Assembly (NCBI RefSeq): GCF_021049305.1
Contig: NZ_CP088081.1
Span: 620,001 to 684,000 of the forward strand
Direction: 5' to 3'
Length of the DNA: 64,000 bases
Source of the DNA: Ideonella dechloratans
Lineage (GTDB): Bacteria; Pseudomonadota; Gammaproteobacteria; Burkholderiales; Burkholderiaceae_C
How positions within the stretch are numbered: the first letter of the stretch is position 1; every line of letters starts with the position of its first letter. Both the position numbers and the translations under genes were made by a program. The notes beneath the pieces were generated by a model. The model made no database searches and had not been told where the DNA came from. It was given only the letters and a program-made list of their open reading frames with translations. Shown here one piece after another: positions 55,562 to 64,000 of the stretch.

Positions 55562-57133
55562 ATGTTGGACGACAGCATCAAGACCCAGCTCCAGGCCTAC
55601 TTCGAGCGCATCACCCAGCCCATCGAGCTGATCGCCAGCCTCGATGACCGCCCGGCTTCGGCCGAGATGCGCGACCTGCTGAGCGAGATCGCCGCCATCG
55701 CGCCGGCCAAGATCACGGCCCGCTTCGACGGCCAGGACGCCCGCCGTCCCTCCTTCCAGATCACCCGCGCCGGAGCGGACATGGGCATGCGCTTCGCCGC
55801 CATCCCCATGGGCCACGAGTTCACCTCGCTGCTGCTGGCGCTGCTGTGGGCCGGCGGCCATCCGCCCAAGGTCGAGGCCGACGTGATCGAGCAGATCCAG
55901 GCCATCGAAGGCGACTTTGTCTTCGAGACCTACATGTCCCTGACCTGCCACAACTGCCCGGACGTGGTGCAGGCCCTCAACCTGATGGCCATGCTCAATC
56001 CGCGCATCCGCCACGTGGCGATCGACGGCGGCCTGTTCCAGCAGGAGATCGAGGAGCGCCAGATCATGGGCGTGCCGGCGGTCTACCTCAACGGCCAGAT
56101 GTTCAGCTCGGGCCGCATGGAACTGCCCGAGATCCTGGCCAAGATCGACACCGGCGCCGCCGCCCGCGACGCGGCCAAGCTCTCCACCAAGGCCCCGTTC
56201 GACGTGCTGGTGGTGGGCGCCGGCCCGGCCGGCGCGGCCGCGGCCATCTATGCGGCGCGCAAGGGCATCCGCACCGGCATCGTGGCCGAGCGTTTCGGCG
56301 GCCAGACCCTGGACACCCTGGGCATCGAGAACTTCATTTCCGTGCCCGAGACCGAGGGCCCCAAGTTCGCCGCCGCGCTGGAAGCCCATGTGCGCGTCTA
56401 TGACGTGGACATCATGGCCAACCAGAAGGTGGACCAGCTGGTGCCGGCCGCCCAGCCGGGGGGCTATGCCACCGTCAAGCTGAGCAACGGCGCCGAGTTG
56501 AAGAGCCGCACCGTCATCGTGGCCACCGGCGCGCGCTGGCGCAATGTCAACGTGCCGGGCGAGCAGGCGTACAAGACCAAGGGCGTGGCCTACTGCCCGC
56601 ACTGCGACGGCCCGCTGTTCAAGGGCAAGCGCGTGGCGGTGATCGGCGGCGGCAACTCCGGCGTCGAGGCGGCCATCGACCTGGCCGGCGTGGTGGCCCA
56701 TGTCACCCTGGTCGAATTTGCCGACCAACTCAAGGCCGATGCGGTGTTGGTCAACAAGCTCAAGAGCCTGCCCAACGTCGAGATCCACGTGAGCGCCCAG
56801 ACCACCGAGATCACCGGCGACGGCCAGAAGGTCAATGGCCTGAAGTACAAGGACCGCGTCTCCGGCGAGGAGCACACGGTGGCGCTGGAAGGCGTGTTCG
56901 TGCAGATCGGCCTGGTGCCCAACAGCGAGTTCCTCAAGGGCACGCTGGAGCTGTCCAAGTTCGGCGAGATCGTGGTGGACGCCAAGTGCCACACCAGCGT
57001 GCCGGGCGTGTATGGCGCGGGGGACGTGACGACCGTGCCCTACAAGCAGATCATCATCGCCACCGGTGAAGGCGCCAAGGCGGCGCTGTCGGCCTTCGAC
57101 CACCTGATCCGCACCCCGGCGCCCCAGGCCTGA
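55562..57133 (+). CDS. ahpF: Alkyl hydroperoxide reductase subunit F
   Basis: NADH-dependent flavoprotein that reduces AhpC, 523 residues. N-terminal domain of two thioredoxin folds with redox centre C129-x-x-C132 (SLTCHNCPD), FAD-binding [20 protein letters not shown] (~216–235), second redox centre C345-x-x-C348 (AYCPHCDG), NAD-binding [15 protein letters not shown], and the final [16 protein letters not shown]. It pairs with ahpC as the peroxide defence unit. Confidence 0.98.
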   Translation: MLDDSIKTQLQAYFERITQPIELIASLDDRPASAEMRDLLSEIAAIAPAKITARFDGQDARRPSFQITRAGADMGMRFAAIPMGHEFTSLLLALLWAGGHPPKVEADVIEQIQAIEGDFVFETYMSLTCHNCPDVVQALNLMAMLNPRIRHVAIDGGLFQQEIEERQIMGVPAVYLNGQMFSSGRMELPEILAKIDTGAAARDAAKLSTKAPFDVLVVGAGPAGAAAAIYAARKGIRTGIVAERFGGQTLDTLGIENFISVPETEGPKFAAALEAHVRVYDVDIMANQKVDQLVPAAQPGGYATVKLSNGAELKSRTVIVATGARWRNVNVPGEQAYKTKGVAYCPHCDGPLFKGKRVAVIGGGNSGVEAAIDLAGVVAHVTLVEFADQLKADAVLVNKLKSLPNVEIHVSAQTTEITGDGQKVNGLKYKDRVSGEEHTVALEGVFVQIGLVPNSEFLKGTLELSKFGEIVVDAKCHTSVPGVYGAGDVTTVPYKQIIIATGEGAKAALSAFDHLIRTPAPQA

Positions 57134-57164
57134 AGGGCGGCCTGAGCTTCGGATCGACCTCGCT

Positions 57165-57392
57165 TCAGGCGGCGGGCGGCTCCAGCGGGGCCCCCGCCGC
57201 CAGTGCTTTCAGGCAGGCCAGGCACAGGCAGCTGGGGTAGCGCTCGCGCAGGGCCGCCAGCAGCGCGGGGCTGAGCGTCAGCGAACAGCAGGCGCAGGGC
57301 TCGGCGTCCTGGCTGCCGCAATGAAAACCGCCGCCACACCGCGGGCAGCGGTCGGTGGCGGCGGATGAAGAGGTGTCGTCGCTGGGGGCCAT
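57165..57392 (-). CDS. Cysteine-rich CWC-family small protein
   Basis: 75 residues carrying CPRCGGGFHCGSQDAEPCACC followed by a second cluster CLCLACL, the pattern of the cysteine-rich CWC family. The Cys spacing suggests one or two zinc sites. Function unknown. It converges with ahpF across 31 bases and follows the MCP promoter side by no clear unit. An upstream GTG at 57407 would add five residues; the ATG is preferred though no ribosome site is convincing. Confidence 0.8.
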   Translation of the reverse strand: MAPSDDTSSSAATDRCPRCGGGFHCGSQDAEPCACCSLTLSPALLAALRERYPSCLCLACLKALAAGAPLEPPAA

Positions 57393-57421
57393 GGCCCAGT
57401 GTGGCACAGGCCCCGGGGGCG

Positions 57422-59227
57422 TCAGCGGCCCTCGCCGATGCGGAAGGTGCCCACCGCCTCCGCCAGGCGGTGCGCCTGCTCCTTCAGGCTGCTGGCGGCG
57501 GCGGCGCTCTGCTCCACCAGCGCGGCGTTCTGCTGCGTCACCTGGTCGAGCTGGCTGACGGCCTGGTTGACCTGGCCGATGCCGTCGCGCTGCTCGGTGG
57601 CGGCCGAGGCGATCTCGCCGATCAGATCGGACACCCGGCGCACGCTGCCCACGATCTCCTGCATCACCTCGCCGGTGCGGCCCACGCGCTCGGCGCCGCT
57701 GGCCACGTGGGCGGTCGAGGTGTCGATCAGGCCCTTGATCTCCTTGGCGGCGGCGGCGCTGCGCTGGGCCAGCTGGCGCACCTCGCTGGCCACCACCGCG
57801 AAGCCGCGGCCCTGTTCCCCGGCACGGGCGGCTTCCACCGCGGCGTTCAGGGCCAGGATGTTGGTCTGGAAAGCGATGCCGTCGATCACGCCGATGATCT
57901 CGGCCATGCGGCGCGAGCTCCCGGAGATCTCGTTCATGCTGTCCACCACCTGGCTCACCACGTCGCCACCGCGCTGGGCGGCCTCGGCGGCGGACACCGC
58001 CAACTGGTTGGCCTGGGTGGCCGTGTCGGCCGAGTAGCCCACCTGGGCGGTCATCTGCTCCATCGAGCTGGCCGTCTGCTGCAGGCTGGAGGCCATGCTC
58101 TCGGTGCGCGAGGACAGGTCGTGGTTGCCGTTGGCGATCTCCTGGCTGGCCACCCGCACCGATTCGCTGGCGCCGCGGATGTCGCGCAGCGTGTGCTGCA
58201 GCTTGTCGACGAAACGGTTGAAGCTGCCGGCGATGTCGGCCAGCTCGTCGTGGCCGTCGGCCGGGATGCGGCGGGTCAGGTCGCCCTCACCCGAGGCCAC
58301 GTCGCGCATCGCGTCGCGCAGCAGGGTCAGGCGGCGCAGCCGCGCGGCGATCAGCCCGCCCACCACGGCCACCGCCAGACCCGCCAGCAGCAGGCTGCCC
58401 AGCAGGGATTGCCACAGCATGGCGTTGACGCCGGCCAGCGCCTCGTCCCGGTCCAGGGCGATCACCAGGGTCCAGTCGGTGCCCTCGATGGGCTGGCGGC
58501 CCAGCAGCACGGCGCGGTCGCCGATGCGTGCTTCGGTCAGGGTGTCGGCGGAGGCGCCGGCGTCGGCCAGGGCGGGGGAGAGCTGCACCGCGGGCTGCAG
58601 CACCTTGCTGACATCCTCGTGCACCATCACCTTGCCGTCCTTGGCCACGATGAAGCCGAAGCTGTGCGGCGTCGGTCGGATGGAGGCCACGCTGCGCGAG
58701 ACACCGTCCATGTAGACGTCGCCGGCCGCCACCGCGCTCACCGCGCCGCCCTCTCGCAGGGCCTGGGCGAAGGTGATCACCAGCTTCTTGGTGCTGGCGT
58801 CCACGTAGGGCTCGGTGATGACCACGCCCTGACCGGCGGCGGCGCTGGTGTACCAGGGCCGGGCGGTCGGGTCATAGCCTGCGGGCAGGTCCTGCGGCTT
58901 GGAAAAGACGATGCGTTTGTCCGCATAGCCGAAGTAGGTGGTGTCGAAACCCCCGGCCTTGTCGGCCTGCTGCAGGCGCGGCACCGGGTCGGCGTCCCGG
59001 GCGGCCGGGCCGATGGATTCGACCACCGCCCGGTGCTGGGCCATCCACTCGGCGATGGCTGCGGCATGGGCATGCCCCAGGGACAGGGTCTGCCCGGTCA
59101 GGTTCTGCAGGGCCGCGCGGCGCGCGGTCCACTGGTTGACGGCCGCCAGCACCAGCAGGCTGAGCAGCACCAGAGCGCCGCAGGCGGCCACCAGGCGCAG
59201 GCGCAGGGAATGAAAACGGGATGGCAC
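57422..59227 (-). CDS. Methyl-accepting chemotaxis protein
   Basis: 601 residues. One helix at about 8–30, a periplasmic dCACHE-like sensor (about 35–275, with KAGGFDTTYFGYADKRIVF and RPWYTSAAAGQGVVITEPYVDAST), a second helix at about 280–300, HAMP (300–350), then the signalling domain with the hairpin tip EIIGVIDGIAFQTNILALNAAVEAARAGEQG. No C-terminal CheR-docking pentapeptide is present. The GTG start is chosen because GGAGGAG lies six bases before it; an ATG five codons upstream is less well placed. CACHE sensors bind small metabolites; the ligand is unknown. Fitted to cyanophycin genes only by position. Confidence 0.92.
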   Translation of the reverse strand: MPSRFHSLRLRLVAACGALVLLSLLVLAAVNQWTARRAALQNLTGQTLSLGHAHAAAIAEWMAQHRAVVESIGPAARDADPVPRLQQADKAGGFDTTYFGYADKRIVFSKPQDLPAGYDPTARPWYTSAAAGQGVVITEPYVDASTKKLVITFAQALREGGAVSAVAAGDVYMDGVSRSVASIRPTPHSFGFIVAKDGKVMVHEDVSKVLQPAVQLSPALADAGASADTLTEARIGDRAVLLGRQPIEGTDWTLVIALDRDEALAGVNAMLWQSLLGSLLLAGLAVAVVGGLIAARLRRLTLLRDAMRDVASGEGDLTRRIPADGHDELADIAGSFNRFVDKLQHTLRDIRGASESVRVASQEIANGNHDLSSRTESMASSLQQTASSMEQMTAQVGYSADTATQANQLAVSAAEAAQRGGDVVSQVVDSMNEISGSSRRMAEIIGVIDGIAFQTNILALNAAVEAARAGEQGRGFAVVASEVRQLAQRSAAAAKEIKGLIDTSTAHVASGAERVGRTGEVMQEIVGSVRRVSDLIGEIASAATEQRDGIGQVNQAVSQLDQVTQQNAALVEQSAAAASSLKEQAHRLAEAVGTFRIGEGR

Positions 59228-59294
59228 GAGGCACTCCTCCATACTTCAGGAAACCCCTGTCAGTATTGGGCGCGTCCGTCGGCCGGGAAACGTG

Positions 59295-59341
59295 AAAAAG
59301 CCGCCCGATCTGCCTCCATCTGAGGCAGATCAAGGCGGCTT
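59295..59341 (-). terminator. Rho-independent terminator after cphA
   Basis: On the minus strand, outer stem AAGCCGCC/GGCGGCTT and inner stem GATCTGCCT/AGGCAGATC, separated by small internal bulges, followed by TTTTT. It sits about 20 bases after the cphA stop and should end the cyanophycin transcript before the chemoreceptor. Confidence 0.85.
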
Positions 59342-59363
59342 GCGCTTGGCTGTGGTCGGCGCG

Positions 59364-61934
59364 TCAGGTGCCGGCGGCTTCGCTCACCCGGCGTGCCAGG
59401 TGGGCCAGGGCCTCTTCCACCTGGTCCACCAGCACCAGGCAGAGGTCGCCCGGCTGAAGCCGCTCCAGCGCCGTGTCGATGGCGGTGAACTCGCCGTGGA
59501 TCTCTTCCACATGGCTGGTGCGCGGGGCACCCTGCAGGCCCTGGCGCAGCAGGGCCAGCACCTCGCCGTCGGCCCGGCCGCGCTGGCAGGCGTCCTGGTA
59601 GAGGATCACATCGTCGAAGGCCTGACCCAGGATCTGGGTCTGCTCGCGGATGTCCTCGTCGCGACGGTCGCCGGCGCCGGAGATGACCACCGAACGGCGC
59701 TGGCCCGGCAGGGCCTCCACCGCCTGCACCAGGGCGCGCATGGCGTCCGGGTTGTGGCCGTAGTCGGCGATCACGGTGGCACCGCGGTAGTCCATCACGT
59801 TGAAGCGGCCCGGGGCATTGTCGGCATCGGCCACGAAGCTGGCCAGGCCGGCGCGGATGGCGTCCCAGCTCAGGCCGGCGCCCCAGGCAGCTGCCACGGC
59901 GGCCATCGCATTCTCGACCTGGAAACCGATGGCGCCCCCGCGGGTCAGCGGGATGTCGGCCAGGGCCACCGTCTCGCGCCAGTTGCCCTCGGCGGCGACG
60001 ATGCAGCCCTCGTCCACAAAGACGCTGCGCTGGCCCTGGGCGCGGTGGGTGGCCAGCACCGGGTGGTGGCGGTCCGCCGCAAAGTAGATGACGCCGCCCG
60101 GGCAGGTGGGCGCCATCACCACGCAGTGCGGGTCGGTGGCGTTGAGCACCGCATAGCCCTGCGGGGCGACGTTCTGCACGATGACCCGCTTGAGCACCGT
60201 CAGGTCCTCGACGGTGGTGATGTAGTTCAGGCCCAGGTGATCACCGGCGCCGATGTTGGTCACCACCGCCACCTGGCAGCGGTCGAAGCCCAGGCCTTCG
60301 CGCAGGATGCCGCCGCGGGCGGTCTCCAGCACGGCGGCCTCCACGTCCGGGTGCATCAGCACATTGCGCGCGCTGCGCGGGCCCGAGCAGTCGCCCGAGT
60401 CGGTCTGGCGTCCGTCCACGTGCACGCCGTCGGTGTTGGTCATGCCCACCTTCAGGCCGCTGGCCGCGAACAGATGGGCGATCAGGCGGGCGGTGGTCGT
60501 CTTGCCGTTGGTGCCGGTCACGGCCACCACCGGGATGCGGCCGTCCTCGCCGGCGGGGAAGAGGTGGTCCACGATGGCCTCGCCGACCAGCCGGCCCTTG
60601 CCGAAGGAGGGCGAGAGGTGCATGCGCAGGCCGGGGGCCGCGTTGACCTCGACGATGCCGCCGCTTTGTTCCTCCAGCGGGCGGCCCACGCTCTCGCACA
60701 CCACGTCCACGCCGCAGATGTCCAGGCCGATCATCTGGGCCGCGGCCACCGCGCGGGCGGCCACGTCCGGGTGGACCTCGTCGGTCACGTCGGTGGCGGT
60801 GCCGCCGGTGGACAGGTTGGCGTTGTTGCGCAGCACCACGCGCCGGCCCTTCTCGGGCACCGATTCGGGGGTCAGACCCTGCAGCTCCAGCCGGGCCACG
60901 GCGATCTCGTCGAAGCGGATCTTGGTCAGCGAGGTGGCGTGGCCGGTGCCGCGGCGCGGGTCGGCGTTGACCTCGTCCACCAGCTGGCGCACCGTCTGCA
61001 CGCCGTCACCGATGACGTGCGGCGGATCGCGCCGGGCGGCGGCCACCAGCTTGTGGCCCACCACCAGCAGGCGGAAGTCGCTGCCGGGCAGGAACTTCTC
61101 GACCATCACATGGCCGATCTCCTCGGCCGCGCGGTAGGCGATCTCCAGGTGCGCGCGCGAGGCCACGTTGACCGTCACGCCCTTGCCCTGGTTGCCGTCC
61201 TGGGGCTTGAGCACCACCGGCAGGCCGATCTCCTGAGCCACTTCCCAGGCTTCGTCCACGCTGTCCACCGGGCGCCCGGTGGGCACCGGCACGCCGGCGG
61301 CGCTCAGCAGGGTCTTGCACAGGTCCTTGTCCTGGGCGATGGATTCGCTCACCGCGCTGGTGGAGTCGACCTCGGCGGCCCAGATGCGGCGGGCCTTGGC
61401 ACCCCAGCCCAGCTGCACCAGCGAGCCGCTGGTCAGGCGCCGGAACGGGATGCCGCGGGCCACCGCGGCGTGCACGATGCAGCCGGTGGAGGGCCCCAGG
61501 CGGAGGTCCTCGTCCAGTTCGCGCAGCTCGTCGATGGTGGCGGCCACGTCGAAGCTGCCCTTGGCCAGCGCGGCCTGGATCAGCGCCTCGGCCGCGGCCA
61601 GGGCCTTGCGGCCCACCGCCTCCTCGCTGTACTGCACGACCACCTGGAAGGTGCCGCGCTCCACCGTCTCGGTGGTGCGGGAGAAGGTCACCGGGCAGCC
61701 GGCCTGGATCTGCAGCGCCAGGGTGGCCAGTTCCAGCACATGGGCCAGCGAGGCCTGGTCGGGCTGGCGGCGCAGCGGCCCCAGGGCCGGGAAGAGGGCG
61801 CGCAGGCGGGGCTCGAAATCCGGCAGCGTGGTCAGCGAATGCTCGGCCTCGCTGCAGGTGACGATGGCCTCGATGGCGGTGTGGCGGCTCCACAGATTGG
61901 GGCCACGGAGAGCGCGGATGCGGGAGATGTCCAT
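59364..61934 (-). CDS. cphA: Cyanophycin synthetase
   Basis: Makes multi-L-arginyl-poly-L-aspartate, a nitrogen store. 856 residues from the ATG at MDISRIRALRGPNLW, the family's conserved start. An N-terminal domain (1–200), an ATP-grasp domain that adds Asp (about 205–450, with VVLKPQDGNQGKGVTVN and VDVVCE, EVNAAPGL), then a Mur-ligase-like domain adding Arg with intact P-loop VTGTNGKTTTA (GTNGKTT at 474–480) and DYGHNPDA near 760. It is the complete enzyme of the pair: the second copy immediately upstream lacks an intact P-loop. Start 35 bases after the other gene, so cotranscribed. Confidence 0.97.
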   Translation of the reverse strand: MDISRIRALRGPNLWSRHTAIEAIVTCSEAEHSLTTLPDFEPRLRALFPALGPLRRQPDQASLAHVLELATLALQIQAGCPVTFSRTTETVERGTFQVVVQYSEEAVGRKALAAAEALIQAALAKGSFDVAATIDELRELDEDLRLGPSTGCIVHAAVARGIPFRRLTSGSLVQLGWGAKARRIWAAEVDSTSAVSESIAQDKDLCKTLLSAAGVPVPTGRPVDSVDEAWEVAQEIGLPVVLKPQDGNQGKGVTVNVASRAHLEIAYRAAEEIGHVMVEKFLPGSDFRLLVVGHKLVAAARRDPPHVIGDGVQTVRQLVDEVNADPRRGTGHATSLTKIRFDEIAVARLELQGLTPESVPEKGRRVVLRNNANLSTGGTATDVTDEVHPDVAARAVAAAQMIGLDICGVDVVCESVGRPLEEQSGGIVEVNAAPGLRMHLSPSFGKGRLVGEAIVDHLFPAGEDGRIPVVAVTGTNGKTTTARLIAHLFAASGLKVGMTNTDGVHVDGRQTDSGDCSGPRSARNVLMHPDVEAAVLETARGGILREGLGFDRCQVAVVTNIGAGDHLGLNYITTVEDLTVLKRVIVQNVAPQGYAVLNATDPHCVVMAPTCPGGVIYFAADRHHPVLATHRAQGQRSVFVDEGCIVAAEGNWRETVALADIPLTRGGAIGFQVENAMAAVAAAWGAGLSWDAIRAGLASFVADADNAPGRFNVMDYRGATVIADYGHNPDAMRALVQAVEALPGQRRSVVISGAGDRRDEDIREQTQILGQAFDDVILYQDACQRGRADGEVLALLRQGLQGAPRTSHVEEIHGEFTAIDTALERLQPGDLCLVLVDQVEEALAHLARRVSEAAGT

Positions 61935-61969
61935 GTTCGGGTCTTGTCCGACGTCGGTGGGCAGGGGAC

Positions 61970-64000
61970 TCAGGCGAGCGGCTGCTCGAAGGTTTCGATG
62001 CCGGCGGCGATCAGCTCGGGCGAGATGCCGAAGGCCCAGGCCGTGGCCACGGCCGCCAGCAGGGCCTGCAGACGGGCCGGTCCGGCCGTTTGGCCCCGGC
62101 GATGCAGGATCTGACCCAGCTCGATCGCCCCTTGCTCGCTGCTGCCGCTGCGCAGGCTGACCCGCTGCCCGGTCATCACCGCGGCGCGGCCGCCCTGGCT
62201 CAGGTGGTCGGCCACGCAGGCGGGCAGGCCGTCGGCCCCCTCGCAGGCGTAGAACAGCACCTCGCCGTCGCACAGGCTGGCCATTTCGGCCACCCGTTCT
62301 TCGTTGCCGTTGAGCACGCCCACGCCATCGGAGAGCACCACGTCGATCTGGGTGCGCAGCACGCGGTAGAGCTGGTCGGCTTCGGTGATGTCGTGGTGGG
62401 CCAGGGCCTCGTGGCCGCCCAGGTCGGTCACCAGGCCGACCTGGCAACGGTCGTAGGGCAGGCCGTTGTCCAGGATCAGGGCTGCCGGGTTCTCGAACAC
62501 GGCGGCCTGGGCCTCGCGGTTCATCAGCAGGCGGTGGCAGGCGTCCCAGTACTGCTTGCCGGCCTTCTCGGTGCGGCGGTGGCCCAGGAACAGGCCGTCG
62601 GCGCAGGCCAGGGCGGTGGGCCGACCGCTCAGGTGCACCAGACGGGCCACCAGCCGGGCGATGAAGGTGCAGTCGGCGCTGCCGGCCACGCCGACGATGG
62701 GGATGCGGCCGGGGTGGGGATCGTCCTCGTCCTCGGGGAAGAGGTGGGCGACGATCTGCTGGCCCACCGGACGGGGCGTGCCCTCGGCGGGCTTGAGGTG
62801 CATCAGCAGGCCGGGGCCGGCATTGACCTCGACGATGGCGCCGCCCTGCTCGGCCAGCGGCCGGCCGACGTCCTCGCAGACCAGGTCCACGCCGGCGATG
62901 TCCAGGCCCACGGCCCGGGCGGCCAGGCTGACCACATGGGCCACCTCGGGGTGGACTTCGTCGGTGCAGTCGATGGCCACGTTGCCGTTGCGCTGCACCA
63001 GCAGGCGCCGGCCGGCGGGCGGCACGTCGCCGGGCGCAAAGCCCTGGCGCTGCAGGTCCAGGCGGATGACCTCGTCCTCCTCCACGCTCAGGCGGTTGAG
63101 GGGGTGGTCCTCGGTGGTGCCGCGGCGCGGGTCGGAATTGATCTGGCTGTCGATCAGCTGCACCACGGTGCTCTTGCCGTCACCGGTGATCCAGGCGCTC
63201 TCGCCGCGGGCCGCGGCCACGACCTGGCCGCCCACCACCAGCAGGCGGTGTTCGTCGCCCGGGATGCAGCGCTCGACGATCACCTCGCTGCCATGGCTGT
63301 CGGCCAGGGTGAAGGCGGCCTCGATGTCGGCCTGCTGGCGCAGGTCCAGGGCCACGCCCCGGCCATGGTTGCCGTCGCTGGGCTTGACCACCACCGGCAG
63401 GCCGATGTCCTGGGCGGCCTCCCAGGCCTCGGCGGCGCTGGCCACGATCTGGCCCTCGGGCACCGGCACGCCGCAGGCCTGCAGCAGCATCTTGGTGAGG
63501 TCCTTGTCGCAGGCGATGTTCTCGGCGATCGCGCTGGTCAGGTCGGTCTCGGCCGTCCAGATGCGGCGCTGGCGGGCACCGTAGCCCAGCTGCACCAGGT
63601 TGCCGTCGTTCAGGCGGATGTGCGGGATGCCGCGCTCGGTGGCCGCCGCCACGATGCAGGCGGTGGAGGGGCCCAGGTAGCAGTCGTCGATGGCCTCGCG
63701 CACGGCGGCCACGGCGGCTTCCACGTCGAAGGGCTCGTCGTTGATGGCCGCCATCAGCAGGGCGTGGCCCTGGCTCAGCGCGGTGCGGCCGACCTGCTCG
63801 TCACGGGCGCGGAAGACCATGCGGTAGACCCCGCGCTGGGACACCGAGCGCGTCTGGCCGAAACCGGTGGGCATGCCCGCGCGGTTGAGCAGCTCGATCA
63901 CGCAGTGTTCCAGGATGTGCCCGGCCCAGGTGCCCTCGCGCAGGCGCTGGATGAAGCCGCCCCGCTCGCCCACGCCGCAGTGGTGCTCCTCCAGGGCCGG
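61970..64000 (-). CDS. Second CphA-like protein with degenerate, truncated Mur-ligase domain; 5' end outside the window
   Basis: 676 visible residues; the frame is open to the right edge, and the residues there (LEEHHCGVGERGGFIQRLREGT) belong to the conserved CphA N-terminal domain, so the real start is outside. ATP-grasp motifs are intact (VVVKPSDGNHGRGVALD, VDLVCEDVG, EVNAGPGLL). In the Mur-ligase-like part the P-loop GTNGKTT is replaced by GSADCTF (62663–62683), and the protein ends about 170 residues early, before the Mur C-terminal domain. This is the architecture reported for CphA2-type enzymes and for betaproteobacterial CphA' proteins. Likely role: polymerising beta-Asp-Arg dipeptides, or regulating CphA; inferred. 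Confidence 0.9.
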   Translation of the reverse strand, partial: PALEEHHCGVGERGGFIQRLREGTWAGHILEHCVIELLNRAGMPTGFGQTRSVSQRGVYRMVFRARDEQVGRTALSQGHALLMAAINDEPFDVEAAVAAVREAIDDCYLGPSTACIVAAATERGIPHIRLNDGNLVQLGYGARQRRIWTAETDLTSAIAENIACDKDLTKMLLQACGVPVPEGQIVASAAEAWEAAQDIGLPVVVKPSDGNHGRGVALDLRQQADIEAAFTLADSHGSEVIVERCIPGDEHRLLVVGGQVVAAARGESAWITGDGKSTVVQLIDSQINSDPRRGTTEDHPLNRLSVEEDEVIRLDLQRQGFAPGDVPPAGRRLLVQRNGNVAIDCTDEVHPEVAHVVSLAARAVGLDIAGVDLVCEDVGRPLAEQGGAIVEVNAGPGLLMHLKPAEGTPRPVGQQIVAHLFPEDEDDPHPGRIPIVGVAGSADCTFIARLVARLVHLSGRPTALACADGLFLGHRRTEKAGKQYWDACHRLLMNREAQAAVFENPAALILDNGLPYDRCQVGLVTDLGGHEALAHHDITEADQLYRVLRTQIDVVLSDGVGVLNGNEERVAEMASLCDGEVLFYACEGADGLPACVADHLSQGGRAAVMTGQRVSLRSGSSEQGAIELGQILHRRGQTAGPARLQALLAAVATAWAFGISPELIAAGIETFEQPLA

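Noticed and set aside
57129..57172. GCCTGAAG…CTTCAGGC inverted repeat between ahpF and the CWC gene
   Set aside because: No T-tract and loose spacing; could be chance in a short convergent gap.
59292..62114. 940-codon plus-strand open frame
   Set aside because: Shadow of the two cyanophycin synthetase genes.

Overview
The window is a very GC-rich, gene-dense chromosomal segment from a betaproteobacterium, almost certainly order Burkholderiales (Sphaerotilaceae/Comamonadaceae-like: Leptothrix, Ideonella, Rubrivivax relatives). This is inferred from the gene orders dksA–STAS protein–hslV–hslU and corC–lnt–glyQ–glyS–gmhB–plsC–DUF45, the tandem cyanophycin synthetases, and the strong GC bias that makes long antisense reading frames. 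I see no rRNA, tRNA, insertion sequence, prophage or CRISPR array; this is core chromosome plus a few accessory operons.

Layout. (1) 1–6191, minus strand: a six-gene iron operon (TonB siderophore receptor, PKHD-type dioxygenase, PepSY membrane protein, DUF2271, DUF4198, ApbE) behind a sigma-70 promoter overlapped by a Fur-box-like sequence. The DUF2271 protein carries an ApbE flavinylation motif, so the operon looks like a periplasmic, covalently flavinylated ferric-siderophore reductase with its own FMN transferase. (2) 6.2–11.1 kb: AMP nucleosidase, an EF-hand protein, an orphan FliA-like sigma factor, type III pantothenate kinase, a K+ channel. (3) 11.1–17 kb, minus: hslVU behind a sigma-32-like promoter, a STAS protein, DksA without its zinc cysteines, a His-rich CobW GTPase. 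(4) 17–25.2 kb, plus: CorC, Lnt, glycyl-tRNA synthetase, GmhB (with an altered nucleophile position), PlsC, a YgjP-type peptidase, closed by a strong terminator. (5) 25.3–32.7 kb, plus: a LiuR-like MerR regulator with a palindromic operator, carbonic anhydrase, AceK, thiolase, LysE exporter, SDR, acyl-CoA dehydrogenase, chorismate lyase; acyl-CoA/acetyl-CoA metabolism dominates. (6) 32.6–48.6 kb: mixed small operons of transporters, oxidoreductases and conserved hypotheticals. (7) 48.6–52.2 kb: a B12-dependent ribonucleotide reductase divergent from a Cys-rich small protein, with FNR/ANR-like boxes between and at the start of the latter. (8) 52.2–57.4 kb: a Cys-dependent phosphatase translationally coupled to MsbA, then ahpC and ahpF with an OxyR-like site. 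(9) 57.4–64 kb, minus: a chemoreceptor, then cyanophycin synthetase and a second, truncated CphA-like gene whose Mur-ligase P-loop is destroyed; the latter runs off the right edge.

The best candidates for less-described biology are the flavinylated iron-reduction operon and the unequal cyanophycin synthetase pair. Smaller leads are the GmhB nucleophile change, the FNR-flanked Cys-rich protein next to nrdJ, and the phosphatase–MsbA coupling.
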